Part shown: one piece after another, positions 28,570-39,012 of the stretch | Numbering within the stretch: the stretch's first letter is position 1 | Layout: each line of letters opens with the position of its first letter | From: Citrus sinensis | Taxonomy: Eukaryota > Streptophyta > Magnoliopsida > Sapindales > Rutaceae | DNA length: 64,000 nucleotides | Assembly: GCF_022201045.2 (NCBI RefSeq) | Contig: NC_068557.1 | Span: 21,305,501 to 21,369,500, forward strand | Reading direction: 5' to 3' | Notes under the pieces: generated by a model | Databases searched by the model: none | Seen by the model: the letters and a program-made list of their open reading frames with translations, nothing else | What the model was told of the DNA's origin: nothing | Made by a program: the position numbers and the translations under genes

Positions 28570-29250
28570 AAGTGTAAAATGAAACATATATTAAGTAAAT
28601 GGAATATAAGACTCATAAACAGAAGGTAAAAAAAATAAATTAACATGAGAATGATAAATTAGTATATCATTGGTAAATAAAAGAAAATTTTATAAATATA
28701 ATATAAAATTTATAAATCAACATTAAGTGTAAATTAAAACATAAACTAAGTTAACGGAACATAATAATTATAAATTCAAAGTAAACAAGTAAATTAACAA
28801 TAGAATGGTAGATTGGCATATCATTGGTAAACAAAATAAAAACTTACAAATATAAGGTAAAACTTGTAAATCAACATTAAGAGCAAAGTAAAACATAAAT
28901 TAAATAAATGAAGTGCATGATTTGCAAAAGGAAGGTAAAACAAGTAAATTAACATTAGAGTGGTAAATTAGTATACTATTGGTAAACGAAACAAAAAAAT
29001 TAACAATTATAATTTAAGACTTGTAAATCAACATTAAATATAAAATAAAACATAAATTATGTAAATGTAATATGAGACTTGTAAATGGAAGGAAAAATAA
29101 GAAAATTAACAATAGAGTAATAAATTATTGTATTATTGGTAAACACAACTAAAACTTATAGATGTAACATAAAATTTGTAAATCAACATTTATTGTAAAA
29201 TAAATTTAAATTTTGTAGATTATGCCTAAAACTTGTAAATAAAAAGTAAA
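28570..29250 (+). repeat. Tandem repeat, about 155-bp period, roughly four copies
   Basis: The phrase ATTGGTAAA recurs at 28669, 28823, 28978 and 29135, spaced 154, 155 and 157 bp. Each is preceded by an AAATTAACA..AGA.T.GTAAATTA block and followed by a 'cttgtaaatcaacattaa'-like block and 'aaaacataaatta'. The copies are diverged and have no coding potential. Confidence 0.85.
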
Positions 29251-29346
29251 ATATGTAAAATAATATAAGAGGTACTAAAAAAAAACTAAAAATTTACAAG
29301 TACGAAATAAAAATTCATTATAATATTGATTACCTTATATATTTAT

Positions 29347-29650
29347 TACAATTGATTTGATGTGAGTCATTTAATTTTTCTATTTGTGTTTATTTATACT
29401 TATGTCTTTTGTGCACTATTATTATGTTTTTATATGGTTGGTCATTTAATTATTTATAACAATTTCAATTTATATTGTTATTCTATGATACCATTTATAT
29501 TATTATTTTATAATATTGCTTGTTTAATTTTTTTTTTTTTGGCTTACATGACTGGTTTAACAGGCTATCAAATTATTTTAATTTCAATAAATTAATATTT
29601 TGTTCTTGCATATATTTGTCTTTCAATACTATTATTGTAGCCTGAAGCTT
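29347..29650 (+). repeat. Direct repeat, right copy (~300 bp)
   Basis: Partner of 27045-27345. Its right edge abuts the first readable gag sequence of copia-1, so the pair marks an insertion or rearrangement that replaced the copia-1 leader and early gag. Confidence 0.65.
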
Positions 29651-30511
29651 GTCATAAAGATAACTTGATAAGAATCTAAAATTTTAATCTCATTAAAAGT
29701 CAAAACCAAGTTTTCAATTATGATTTTAAAAGATACTCTCTAACTTTTATGCATCAAATGTAATCCTCCAAGAAAAATACCCGAAGCGTCGATACCGGAA
29801 ATAGTATGAGGTGATAGTATCTCTTTTTATTGTTGAACAAAATAATGAACTCCTAATTAATCATGAATTACATCCAACTTGCTTTCAACCATTCCTAGAA
29901 GTGAATGCAAATACGTGTGCCGGTAATGGACGTAATTAGGAGGCAAGAAAGAGCATAGTTATTACTTCGTGGTGGTCAGGGGCACTCAGTACAACGAAGC
30001 AACAATAATAGATGCCACCAGAAATGGAATGTTTATGAGAGACATAATAAGGACTATAGTGTAAAAATAAAAATACTAGAAATGGTAATGAAGAAATTTG
30101 TATTGATTTGAAGGAAAAGGACATTGATCATGCACATGCCTTATAGATAAATATTTATTAGACTTCTACCAAGCATCTAAGAAAAACAAAGGAAATATTG
30201 AGATTAATTTATTCAATAACTCTCATCTTGTTGATTAGATTCATCTTGATGTCTCTAATTTCTTTGAAAGGATATGAGGAAAAATCAATCACTCAATAGG
30301 TGATGGAAATGTCCACACTAATTAAAGCTCTCATTATTATGCTATAATTATTAAGTTACCAATAAGTTAATTTTTTTTTATAGTTTCATCATATGTACTT
30401 AATATTTATATTCAATCTTGATGTCTAACATGAATTTTTGTTTAATATAACGTTGTAGATTATATAAACAAACAAATTATCTATTTTGGAGACGAAAGTT
30501 ATCGATGTATG
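29651..30511 (+). pseudogene. copia-1: gag remnant left of the Athila insertion
   Basis: Across several frames the translation reads as a Ty1/copia gag: a FHASNV-like start (about 29750), EQNNELL (about 29840), a gap where a zinc knuckle would be, then FYQASKKNK (about 30158-30185) and a DVSNFFE-like segment. Stops and frameshifts are frequent. The reading reaches the Athila target duplication GTATG (30507-30511) and continues in the same sense after 42946. Confidence 0.7.
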
Positions 30512-30781
30512 TGTTGAGTGTTAGAAAATGCATATTTATAAAGGAAAAAACCGTCATTTTACATTTCAAGTCTTACTAACAACCCTTACTTTTATGTATT
30601 TAACCTTCTTGTGATTTAATTACATGTGTTTTATTTTAATTAAGTATTTTATGTATTTTAGGGGCATTATAGTCATTTCACAATAAAGGAGAGATCAGAC
30701 GGCAAAACGGACATCACTTTTGAACTCAGGACGGTCGAAAACCTTAAGAGGAACATAAAAGGAAAAATGACACTATTCATA

Positions 30782-31121
30782 TGTACGGTACTATTCACGT
30801 GTACGGTACTATATACGTTACTGTTCACAATACTGTTCACATAGACGGATCGATGACGTGGCATTGACCGATGATATGGCATTGACTGATGAGGTGTCAC
30901 GATCCTATTGGACTAAAATTCTTATGTACTGTTGATGGTGACGTGGCAGCATATCAGTGGATGAAAAATCTCGCGTACGGTACATGCATCACACATGATT
31001 ATTTTCAACCAAACCGCGTTATTGTTCATCCGAGTCAAACCGCGTTACTGTTCATCCGGGTCAAACTGTATTACTATTCATCTACGTGGTCAAACCGCGT
31101 ACTGTTGACTGATGACGTGGC
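30782..31121 (+). promoter_or_regulatory. Athila U3 motif cluster (ACGT boxes and short tandem repeats)
   Basis: Three TGACGTGGC words (30854-30862, 30939-30947, 31113-31121) match bZIP (TGA or ABRE-like) sites. A tandem array of a 26-29-bp unit starting AAACCGCG or a variant runs 31011-31091 and repeats the phrase ACTGTTCATC. Upstream, GTACGGTACTATTCA is repeated at about 30783-30811. The cluster ends about 60 bp before the TATA box, as an enhancer would. Confidence 0.6.
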
Positions 31122-31179
31122 GCAATCCTGAGCGTCCAAACTGGTTTTAATCCGATGGCCATGATTTACTTGATGTATC

Positions 31180-31187
31180 TATAAAAA
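31180..31187 (+). promoter_or_regulatory. Athila TATA box
   Basis: TATAAAAA followed directly by a GC-rich hairpin (31188-31203). The same arrangement is found in the 3' LTR. Confidence 0.75.
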
Positions 31188-31856
31188 GGGGGCCTCTCCC
31201 CCCTAATTTGATATCTCTGAATCCATTTTTGGGATCCATTTTCTGTAATTCCTTCTCCATCTTGTATTTTCTTCGTATTTTAATAAATTTCCATTTTGCC
31301 CCTAGTTCAATTATGAGTGGCTAATTTTCTTTCAAGTTTGGGTTGAAGTTGAAGTCTCAACATGTGTCATGGGCTTTATTTGGTAAATTTATTTTCTCTT
31401 CCCCTCTAGTTTTTGTGGATGTTTTGACTTTTCGTCAACAAATAATACTAATCTTGTCTAGTACCGCCTTGGTTTCACCGGCCCTCTAGTATAAGGTTAT
31501 TATTATTTGGCACGATAAGCCCTTAGCACCATATTGATTAGAGCGTGGTTCATGAGGTGTGGATTCCCCCCTCATGATTTAATTGGCATTAATACGGATT
31601 ATTTAGCCCATGATGCATGTTGATACGGATCCAGATACCCAAGTACGTCATTTTAATAGAATTTATTCTTGCCATTTTAATTTAAGTTTTAACATATTCC
31701 AAATCATTTCCACCACAAATCCAATCACCCATTTACAAAATTAATTCTACACAATTAAAATCCACCTCCTCGTGGGATCGACACTCGTCACCATTAGTCT
31801 ATACTACAATAGATTCGTGCGCTTGCGAGTACAGTAAAATTTGCACAACAAGTTTT

Positions 31857-31874
31857 TGGCGCCGTTGCCGAGGA
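31857..31874 (+). other. Athila primer-binding site (tRNA-Asp)
   Basis: TGGCGCCGTTGCCGAGGA, 6 nt after the LTR, matches the complement of the 3' end of plant tRNA-Asp at 17 of 18 positions. The leader runs from here to the gag start. Confidence 0.88.
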
Positions 31875-32216
31875 GGTAAGTAATTTTAATTCATATAATT
31901 AAATTTTTTTTAATAATTTCTTTTATTTATTTTCTTCTATTTTTTAATTAAAAAAAAGTGAATCTACATTTAAAGGTTAGTATTTCTTTTCTTTTTCTCT
32001 TCTTTAAAATTCTGTGATTTAATTTTCAATTTATTTTTCTTTGTAATTTTTTTAATTTATTAATTTAATTTTTAGTTAATTTATTTCACGTATTTATTTT
32101 TGTGTATTTTTATAGAAAGGTTTTAATAGCGCAATAAGGTTAGTATCATAATTTCTCCCTCTTATTTATTTTTATTTGTTTTGTTCCCATCTTTATTTTC
32201 ATTTTATTTGTTTTGC

Positions 32217-33701
32217 ATGCATGGTCGTAGGTCATTATTACATAATCTTGAACCTATAGACCTTGAACTAGAAAAAACACTTCGCACACACAAACAAATT
32301 AAAAATAAAATGGATTTGCAACCACAGGAGAGGCCATTTAAGGACTACTTCAGTCCTTTAGCTAATTTGAGCACATCATGCATAAAATACCCTAATGTAG
32401 CTGCTAGGAGCTTTGAACTAAAACCTAGTGTGCTAAATTGTCTCCCCACATTTTATGGCCTAGAAAATGAGGATCCATATAATCATCTGAATGATTTTCA
32501 TGCCATTTGTCAAACTTTTAAATATGAAAAATTTTCAGACGATGATGTTAAACTCAGATTATTCCCATTTTCTTTAAAAGATAGAGCCAGTTCATGGTTA
32601 AATACTTTGCCTACTAATAGCATCACATCATGGGAACAAATAGTTACAAAATTTTTGAATAAATATTTCCCAGTGCATAAAACCAATGCTATTCGCAGGG
32701 AAATCTCGGAGTTTACCCAAAGAGAGGACGAGCAATTTTTTGAAATATGGGAGCGATTCAATGGGCTACTCTTGAAGTGTCCACATCATGGGTATGAGAA
32801 ATGGCACCAATGCCAATACTTTTTGGAGGGATTATTGCCGAATGTGCAAGAATGGCTAATGGCAACAAGTGGAGGAGAGCTAATGTCAAAAAGTGCATCA
32901 GAGATTTGGGAATTCTTCCAGCGACAAGCGGATAATTCCCAACAATGGAGTCGATCACTCAGGAATACTAGAAGAATTAAAGGAGTAAATGAGGTTCACA
33001 TTGGCGAGTCAAGTTCAGAAATTAAAGAAGTCAAAGCGATAATTGAAGGTCTCTCTCGACAAATAGCATCGTTATCGACTGCTAAATCAACAGAGCCACA
33101 TGACCATGACTCATACTCAGATCAAGCCAATGTCATAGGTGTAATGAGAAAACCATCGAATTACAACCCATACTCCAACACATATAACCCTGGATGGAGA
33201 GACCACCCCAATTTTTCATGGTCTCAAGGATTCCAACAGAACGGACCAGCAGCTCCAGCTCCAGCTCCACCAATTCCACAAAATCCTCAAGCCTCTTAGC
33301 CACCATTTAGACTATACAATCAGAACCAGAACTACACTCAGCCCAGACCATGGGAGGATGCATTCCAGAATTTCAAGAATGTTACTCACTCCACGATTGA
33401 GCAACAGAACCGCACCATTGATGGACTACGAAATGAGTTGAGAGCAGGCTTCAATTCACAAGCCCAATCAGTTTCAAGCCTTGAGAAGATAGTGGGACAA
33501 CTTGCTTCTTCAGTTCAGACCTTGGCAATGACCGTTGAGAAAGGTAAGTTTCCAAGTCAACCAGTGCCTAACCCTAAAGGAGTGCATGAAGCAAGTACCA
33601 GTTCACCACAGCAGCATGGAGAAGTCAAAGTAGTAATGACCTTGCGAAAAGGAAAAGAAGTCGACAACAAAGTGGAGATGCCTGTGACAAAAGAAAATTA
33701 A
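32217..33701 (+). pseudogene. Athila gag (capsid), broken by stops
   Basis: Structural protein that would package element RNA. The first ATG of the frame is at 32217. A second, with a better defined start MDLQPQ, is at 32310. The retrotransposon gag domain covers roughly residues 60-210: FYGLENEDPYNHL, SSWLNTLP, SWEQ...KFLNKYFP, EISEFTQ and a YFLEGLLP end. The frame is stopped at 33297-33299 (TAG) and 33699-33701 (TAA). Gag and pol share one frame, so the intact ancestor had a single gag-pol polyprotein. A Pro/Ala-rich stretch lies just before the first stop. Confidence 0.9.
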
Positions 33702-36700
33702 ATTGTACCTGTGAATGTTGAGGACTCATCACCGGCGGAGAAAGACGAAAACAACTCACGAGAATATGTTCCGAAAGCTCCATTTCCTCAGAGGTTAGCA
33801 AAAGGAAAAAAGGGAAAATCCACAGGTGAGATTCTTGAAATCTTCAAACAGGTAAGTGTTAACATCCCTTTGCTTGATGCTATTAAACAAGTTCCATCTT
33901 ATGCCAAGTTTCTTAAAGACCTTTGTACTAAAAAGAGAAATATGCATGTTCAAAAGAAGACATTTTTAACAGAAAACGTTAGTTCTATACTCCAACATAA
34001 AATTCCTTTAAAATGCAAAAACCCAGGCTCCCCCACTATCTCATGTAGCATAGGGAACCACACAATTGAGAATGCTTTGTTGGATTTAGGAGCTAGTGTA
34101 AATCTTTTACCTTACTCTGTATTCGTGAAACTTGGACTGAGAGAATTACACCCAACTCCAGTGGCGTTACAGCTTGCAGATCGGTCCACGAAAATACCTC
34201 GTGGCATTGTGGAGGACGTGCTTATCCAGGTAGACAAGTTTTATTTTCCTGTTGATTTCATTGTAATTGACACTCAACCAATACAGGATTCAAGGAAGCA
34301 CATCCCCATTATTCTAGGCCGACCTTTCTTGGCAACTGCGGATGCTCACATTCAATGCAGGACTGGAAATATGCAGTTGTCCTTCGGCAACATGACTATG
34401 GAGCTGAACATCTTCAATATTGCTAAACAACCTCACAATGCAGATAATGGAATTGTTGATGTGGATTTAATTGAAACAATAGTTGATCACACTTTTCTTT
34501 CAAACCTTAGTGATGATCCTTTACAAACATGTTTAATTCACTTTGGTTTTGATTTTGATATTGACAGATCGGTTGATGAGGTCAACGCCCTGCTTGACTC
34601 AACACCATCTATGGACACTAATAAATAGAAGTCAAGAGTTGAGCAACTAGCACCATCAGAGAAGAAACTCATCCCATCATCAGAATCACCACCGAAACTC
34701 GAGCTCAAACCATTACCCAACACTCTGGAATATGCATTTTTGGGAGAAGAAAATACTCTACCGGTAATCATCTCATCATCCCTAAATGACGAACAAAAAG
34801 GTAAGTTGTTGGATGTTTTGAAAAAGCACAAAGGAGCATTAGGATGGACCATAGCAGACATAAAAGGTATAAACCCAGTAGACTGCATGCATTACATTCA
34901 TATCGATGAAAATGCTAAATCTACTAGGGAAATGCAACATCGGTTAAATCCTAACATGAAAGAAGTTGTTAGAACATAAGTCCTTAAGCTATTAGATGCA
35001 GGTATCATTTACTCAATTTCTGATAGTTCATGGGTCAGTCCTGTACAATTCGTCCCCAAAAAGTCAGGAGTCACAGTAGTTACGAATGCTGATAATGAAT
35101 TGATACCCACTAGAGTAACTACAGGATGGCGTGTTTGCATTGATTATAGAAAGTTGAATTCCGTCACACGTAAAGACCATTTTCCTTTACCATTTATTGA
35201 TCAAATGCTTGATAGATTAGCAGGTCATGACTTTTATTGCTTTCTAGATGGCTACTCAGGATATAATCAGATTCCCATAGCACCAAAAGATCAAGAGAAA
35301 ACTACTTTCACTTGCCCTTTTGGCACTTTTGCATATAGGAGGATGTCATTTGGATTATGTAATGCACCTGCTACATTTCAACGATGCATGTTGAGCATTT
35401 TTTCTGATATGGTTGAACGATTCCTTGAAGTCTTTATGGATGACTTTTCTGTCTTTGGTGATTCGTTTGATCAATGTTTACAGCATCTAACACTAGTTCT
35501 GCAGAGATGTATCGAGAAGAACTTGGTCTTAAATTGGGAGAAATGTCATTTTATGGTAAAACAAGGTATTGTTCTCAGTCACATCATTTCGAGCAAAGGT
35601 ATTGAGGTTGAGAAAGCCAAGGTGGATCTCATTTCTAATCTTCCTCCACCCAAAACAGTCAGAGAAGTAAGATCTTTTCTTGGGCATGCTGGTTTCTATA
35701 GACGTTTCATTAAAGATTTTAGCAAAGTTTCTAGACCCTTATGCAATTCACTTGCTAAGGATGTACCTTTTATCTTTAGTGATTCATGTCTTATGGCGTT
35801 TGAAAAATTAAAACAGTTGTTGACATCATCACCCATCATTCAGGCCCTAAACTGGAGCTTACCATTTGAGCTAATGTGTGATGCATCTGATTATGCAGTA
35901 GGAGCAGTATTAGGACAAAGAGTTGATCGAATTCCCCACGTTATTTACTATGCTAGTATGACATTAAATGATGCACAGTTGAACTATTCAACTACTGAAA
36001 AAGAAATGCTAGCAGTAATGTTTGCATTGGAAAAATTTCGGTCATATCTCATTGGTTGTAAAATAATTATATTCACAGATCATGCTGCTCTTAAATATTT
36101 TTCTCACAAAGAAAGATGCAAAAGCTAGACTAATTCGTTGGGTGTTACTTTTGCAGGAATTCGACTTGGAATTCAAAGATAAGAAAGGGACAGAAAATGT
36201 TGTGGCAGATCACCTCTCTCGTCTCCATTTTGACACATTTACAGAATCATTACCATTGAATGAGTCATTTCCAGATGAACAATTAATGAATGTGGAAGTA
36301 TTACCTTGGTATGCTGATATAGTTAATTATCTTGTTACAGGTAAACTTCCAGAGTATTGGACCAAGCAAGATAAGGCTAAATTCTTTGCAAAGATAAAAA
36401 ATTTCTTTTGGGATGACCCGTATTTGTTCAAGTATTGTGCAGACCAAATTGTTAGACGATGCGTCCCAGAAAGTGAAATTCAGAACATCCTTTCATTCTG
36501 CCATGAACAAGCTTGTGGAGGCCATTTCAGCGCTAAGAAAACAGCGACTAAAGTTTTACAATGTGGTTTCTATTGGCCAACTATATTTCGAGATGCTTAC
36601 ACTTTTTGTTCTTAATGTGATAGGAGTCAACGAATGGGGAGCATTACACGAAGGAATATGATGCCACTAAATCCAATTTTAGTGGTTGAGATTTTTGACG

Positions 36701-37602
36701 TATGGGGTATCGACTTCATGGGACTCTTTCCCCCGTCTTTTGGCCATCAATACATATTGGTTGCTGTTGACTACGTATCCAAATGGGTAGAAGCAATTTC
36801 ATGCAGAACTAATGATCACAAAGTGGTGATAGGATTTTTGAAAAGCAACATTGTTTCACGCTTTGGATTCCCTCGAGCGATAATCAGTGATGGTGGTGCC
36901 CACTTTTGTAACAAAGCATTCAAGGCTCTTTTGACAAAGTATTCAATCACACACAAAGTGGCGACCCCATATCATCCGCAAACCAGTGGCCAAGTTGAGA
37001 TATCCAATCGAGAAATAAAGCACATACTAGAAAAAACGGTGAGGCCAGATAGGAAAGATTGGTCATTAAGACTTGATGATGCATTATGGGCATATAGAAC
37101 GGCTTTTAAGACCCTGATTGGGATGTCACCCTACAGGCTAGTGTATGGAAAAGCTTGCCACCTACCTGTGGAACTTGAGCATCGTGCATATTGGGCCATC
37201 AAGAAATTCAATTTTGACATGCAGCAAGCCAGCTCAGAAAGAAGATTACAGCTGGCAGAACTTGAAGAAATTCGCAATGACGCATACGAAAATGCCAAGA
37301 TTTACAAGCAACGAATGAAAGTCTTCCATGACAAGCAAATTATGAGAAAATCTTTCACTCCAGGTCAGAAAGTGCTTTTATTCAATTCTCGCTTGCACGT
37401 ATTCCCAGGTAAGTTACGCTCTCGTTGGTTTGGCCCATTTATTGTTCATACTGTTTTTCCACATGGGGCAATTGAAATTAAGAACCCAAAGAACAGTGTC
37501 ACGTTTAAAGTTAATGGTCGAAGATTAAAGCCATATCTAGAGTACCAACCACATGGAGAAGACACCGAAATAAATTTGAGTGACCCACCAAATTTGAATT
37601 GA
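33702..37602 (+). pseudogene. Athila pol: protease, reverse transcriptase, RNase H, integrase (broken)
   Basis: Domains in order: protease with the Athila-type DLGASVN active site (about 34084-34104); reverse transcriptase 35130-35720 with VCIDYRKLNS, FLDGYSGYNQI and the FMDD catalytic box (about 35434-35445); RNase H from about 35870 with CDASDYAVGAV and FTDHAALKY; integrase with an HHCC zinc finger (about 36499-36630) and the D..D..E core ([19 protein letters not shown]) at 36700-37010. Lesions are in-frame stops at 34626-34628, 34977-34979 and 36613-36615 and one frameshift near 36095-36110 in RNase H. No chromodomain follows the integrase, as expected for Athila. Confidence 0.93.
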
Positions 37603-37735
37603 TTTATTTTTTTCTTCTTTCTTTTCGTTGATTTAATTTTGTTTTCTTTCTTTATATTATTCTTCTGCTAATTGAAATTATTTTTGCATAAGTGTGTTTG
37701 TTTAACTATTCAGTTTTCTTTTATCATTTTTAATC

Positions 37736-37969
37736 ATGAGTACCTTACTTAGACCGTTCCTCCTGAACATTCTTAAACCACTTCAACGTGTCAAAACTCA
37801 TCTCAAACGGCAGATTCAATTTTGTAAAACACGTCGCATTTGGGCTCTACAACCACCAGAGTTAGTAGCCTATGTTGAGGGTTTAGAACACCAACTCCGA
37901 GACATTGAGAGAAGTGTTTACGACATCCAGTTGGAGCTTGAGGTAAATTCAATAAGAGGACGATTTTAA
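37736..37969 (+). CDS. Athila accessory frame 1: small coiled-coil protein, unknown
   Basis: An intact 77-aa frame starts 133 nt after the integrase stop, in the sense direction. The N-terminal half is basic (KTHLKRQIQF, CKTRR). The C-terminal half (about 45-70) has a heptad-like pattern, VEGLEHQLRDIERSVYDIQL, suggesting a coiled coil that could oligomerise. No signal peptide or membrane segment is visible, so it does not look like an envelope protein. I do not recognise the family. Expression could come from a spliced or subgenomic element transcript. Confidence 0.5.
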   Translation: MSTLLRPFLLNILKPLQRVKTHLKRQIQFCKTRRIWALQPPELVAYVEGLEHQLRDIERSVYDIQLELEVNSIRGRF

Positions 37970-38110
37970 TTTTCTTTGTGTGTTTTAATTTGTTTTTCTG
38001 TTTGTGTGCTTTAGTTTGTTACCCCGGTGAAGTGGCGGATAACGGTACTCCGTGACAATCAAGTCAGTTACTTCAGTTTCCCATAATAACTGATATTCTG
38101 AGGCGAAGGT

Positions 38111-38668
38111 ATGGACAGAAACGAGATTCTAGCAAAGCTTCACAAGCGATTCCTTTCACTTCCTCAGAATGCCCTCCTTACGATTTATAAAGCTCGGTCC
38201 AAACGCATGCGATTACTCATGAGGAATAACATACCTGCTGATATCCGTTGGTTAATCGAGGCGAAAGTACGATTGGCAGGTGAGTTACCTCCAACATTTA
38301 TTGCATTCATGCCTGGTTGTGGTAAAGGAAATTATGCAAGAAAACGACGAGCTCGAAGAATTTCTGTTGCTTGTCATAAGTGTGCCAGAATAAGTTGTAA
38401 TAAAAACCCATGTTCTTTAGGAATGGTGTCTGATAACAGGGAATATAAGATTCAATTCATTAGGGATGGCTTGAATAAGGAGTCATTGGATGATATCATT
38501 TTGTCTCTTGAAACGCATCCCAATAGATATGTGCAAGGAGCGATTCTCCAGTTATGGCCATTATTCCAGAAAGAGTATGCACGATATAGTCTCGGGAATC
38601 TGACTATAAACGACCCTGTTTGCCAGTTTATAAGAAAACTAGATAGGAAGCCTATCCTCGACCCATAG
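38111..38668 (+). CDS. Athila accessory frame 2: Cys-cluster nucleic-acid-binding-like protein
   Basis: An intact 185-aa frame starts 141 nt after frame 1. The core has an Arg-rich patch (77-83, RKRRARR), a four-cysteine cluster Cys88-x2-Cys91-x4-Cys96-x4-Cys101 with His89, and then a YKIQFIRDG segment (112-120). This order of basic patch, small zinc-type cluster and short FIRDG-like tail resembles the small cysteine-rich nucleic-acid-binding proteins of carla-, viti- and allexi-type plant viruses, some of which suppress RNA silencing. The N-terminal 70 and C-terminal 65 residues are extra. The similarity is judged by eye only. An independent zinc-finger protein is the alternative. No lesion is seen, unlike gag-pol. 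Confidence 0.55.
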   Translation: MDRNEILAKLHKRFLSLPQNALLTIYKARSKRMRLLMRNNIPADIRWLIEAKVRLAGELPPTFIAFMPGCGKGNYARKRRARRISVACHKCARISCNKNPCSLGMVSDNREYKIQFIRDGLNKESLDDIILSLETHPNRYVQGAILQLWPLFQKEYARYSLGNLTINDPVCQFIRKLDRKPILDP

Positions 38669-39012
38669 AGGGCGTTCAAACCGTTTCTGGACGTAAAATC
38701 AGAGGAAGATGTGAGCCACAGTCGCAACTACTTGTAAATATCATTTTTACTTTACTGTTATTTTATTTCACTTCATTGTTGTTTTATTGTTTGCATTATT
38801 TTCTTTAATAATTTTATTACTGTTTTCTTTTTCCTTATTACTGTTTGTTTTTTCATTTTTACTGTTTTCTTTTTTACTCGCAAGTCACGTGCTTACGCGT
38901 TATTTGACACTGACATGTTACCTCATACACAACTGTGACCCACTGTCACCAAGACTCTTAAATGTGATTTTTTTTGTCAAGCACTCACGAATTATTTTTG
39001 AGAAATATTCCA

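Larger units (their letters stand above)
30512..31850 (+). repeat. Athila 5' LTR (1339 bp)
   Basis: Starts TGTTGAGTGTTAG and ends TTGCACAACA. U3 holds repeated promoter-like motifs and a TATA box at 31180-31187. R/U5 contains a GGGGGCCTCTCCCCC hairpin just after the TATA box and an AATAAA-like signal near 31280. Confidence 0.95.

Noticed and set aside
28570..29250. Spaced repeats resembling an array of the CRISPR kind
   Set aside because: The 155-bp units are contiguous diverged tandem repeats in plant DNA, with no repeat-spacer structure.
29362..29595. 77-aa hydrophobic frame in the right direct repeat
   Set aside because: T-rich sequence gives hydrophobic codons by chance. The left repeat copy does not keep the frame.
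30673..30900. Minus-strand frames repeated in both Athila LTRs (also 41721-41948)
   Set aside because: They arise from the short tandem repeats of U3 (HVNSTVHMNS-like repeats) and are not protein-like. Their duplication just reflects the LTR pair.
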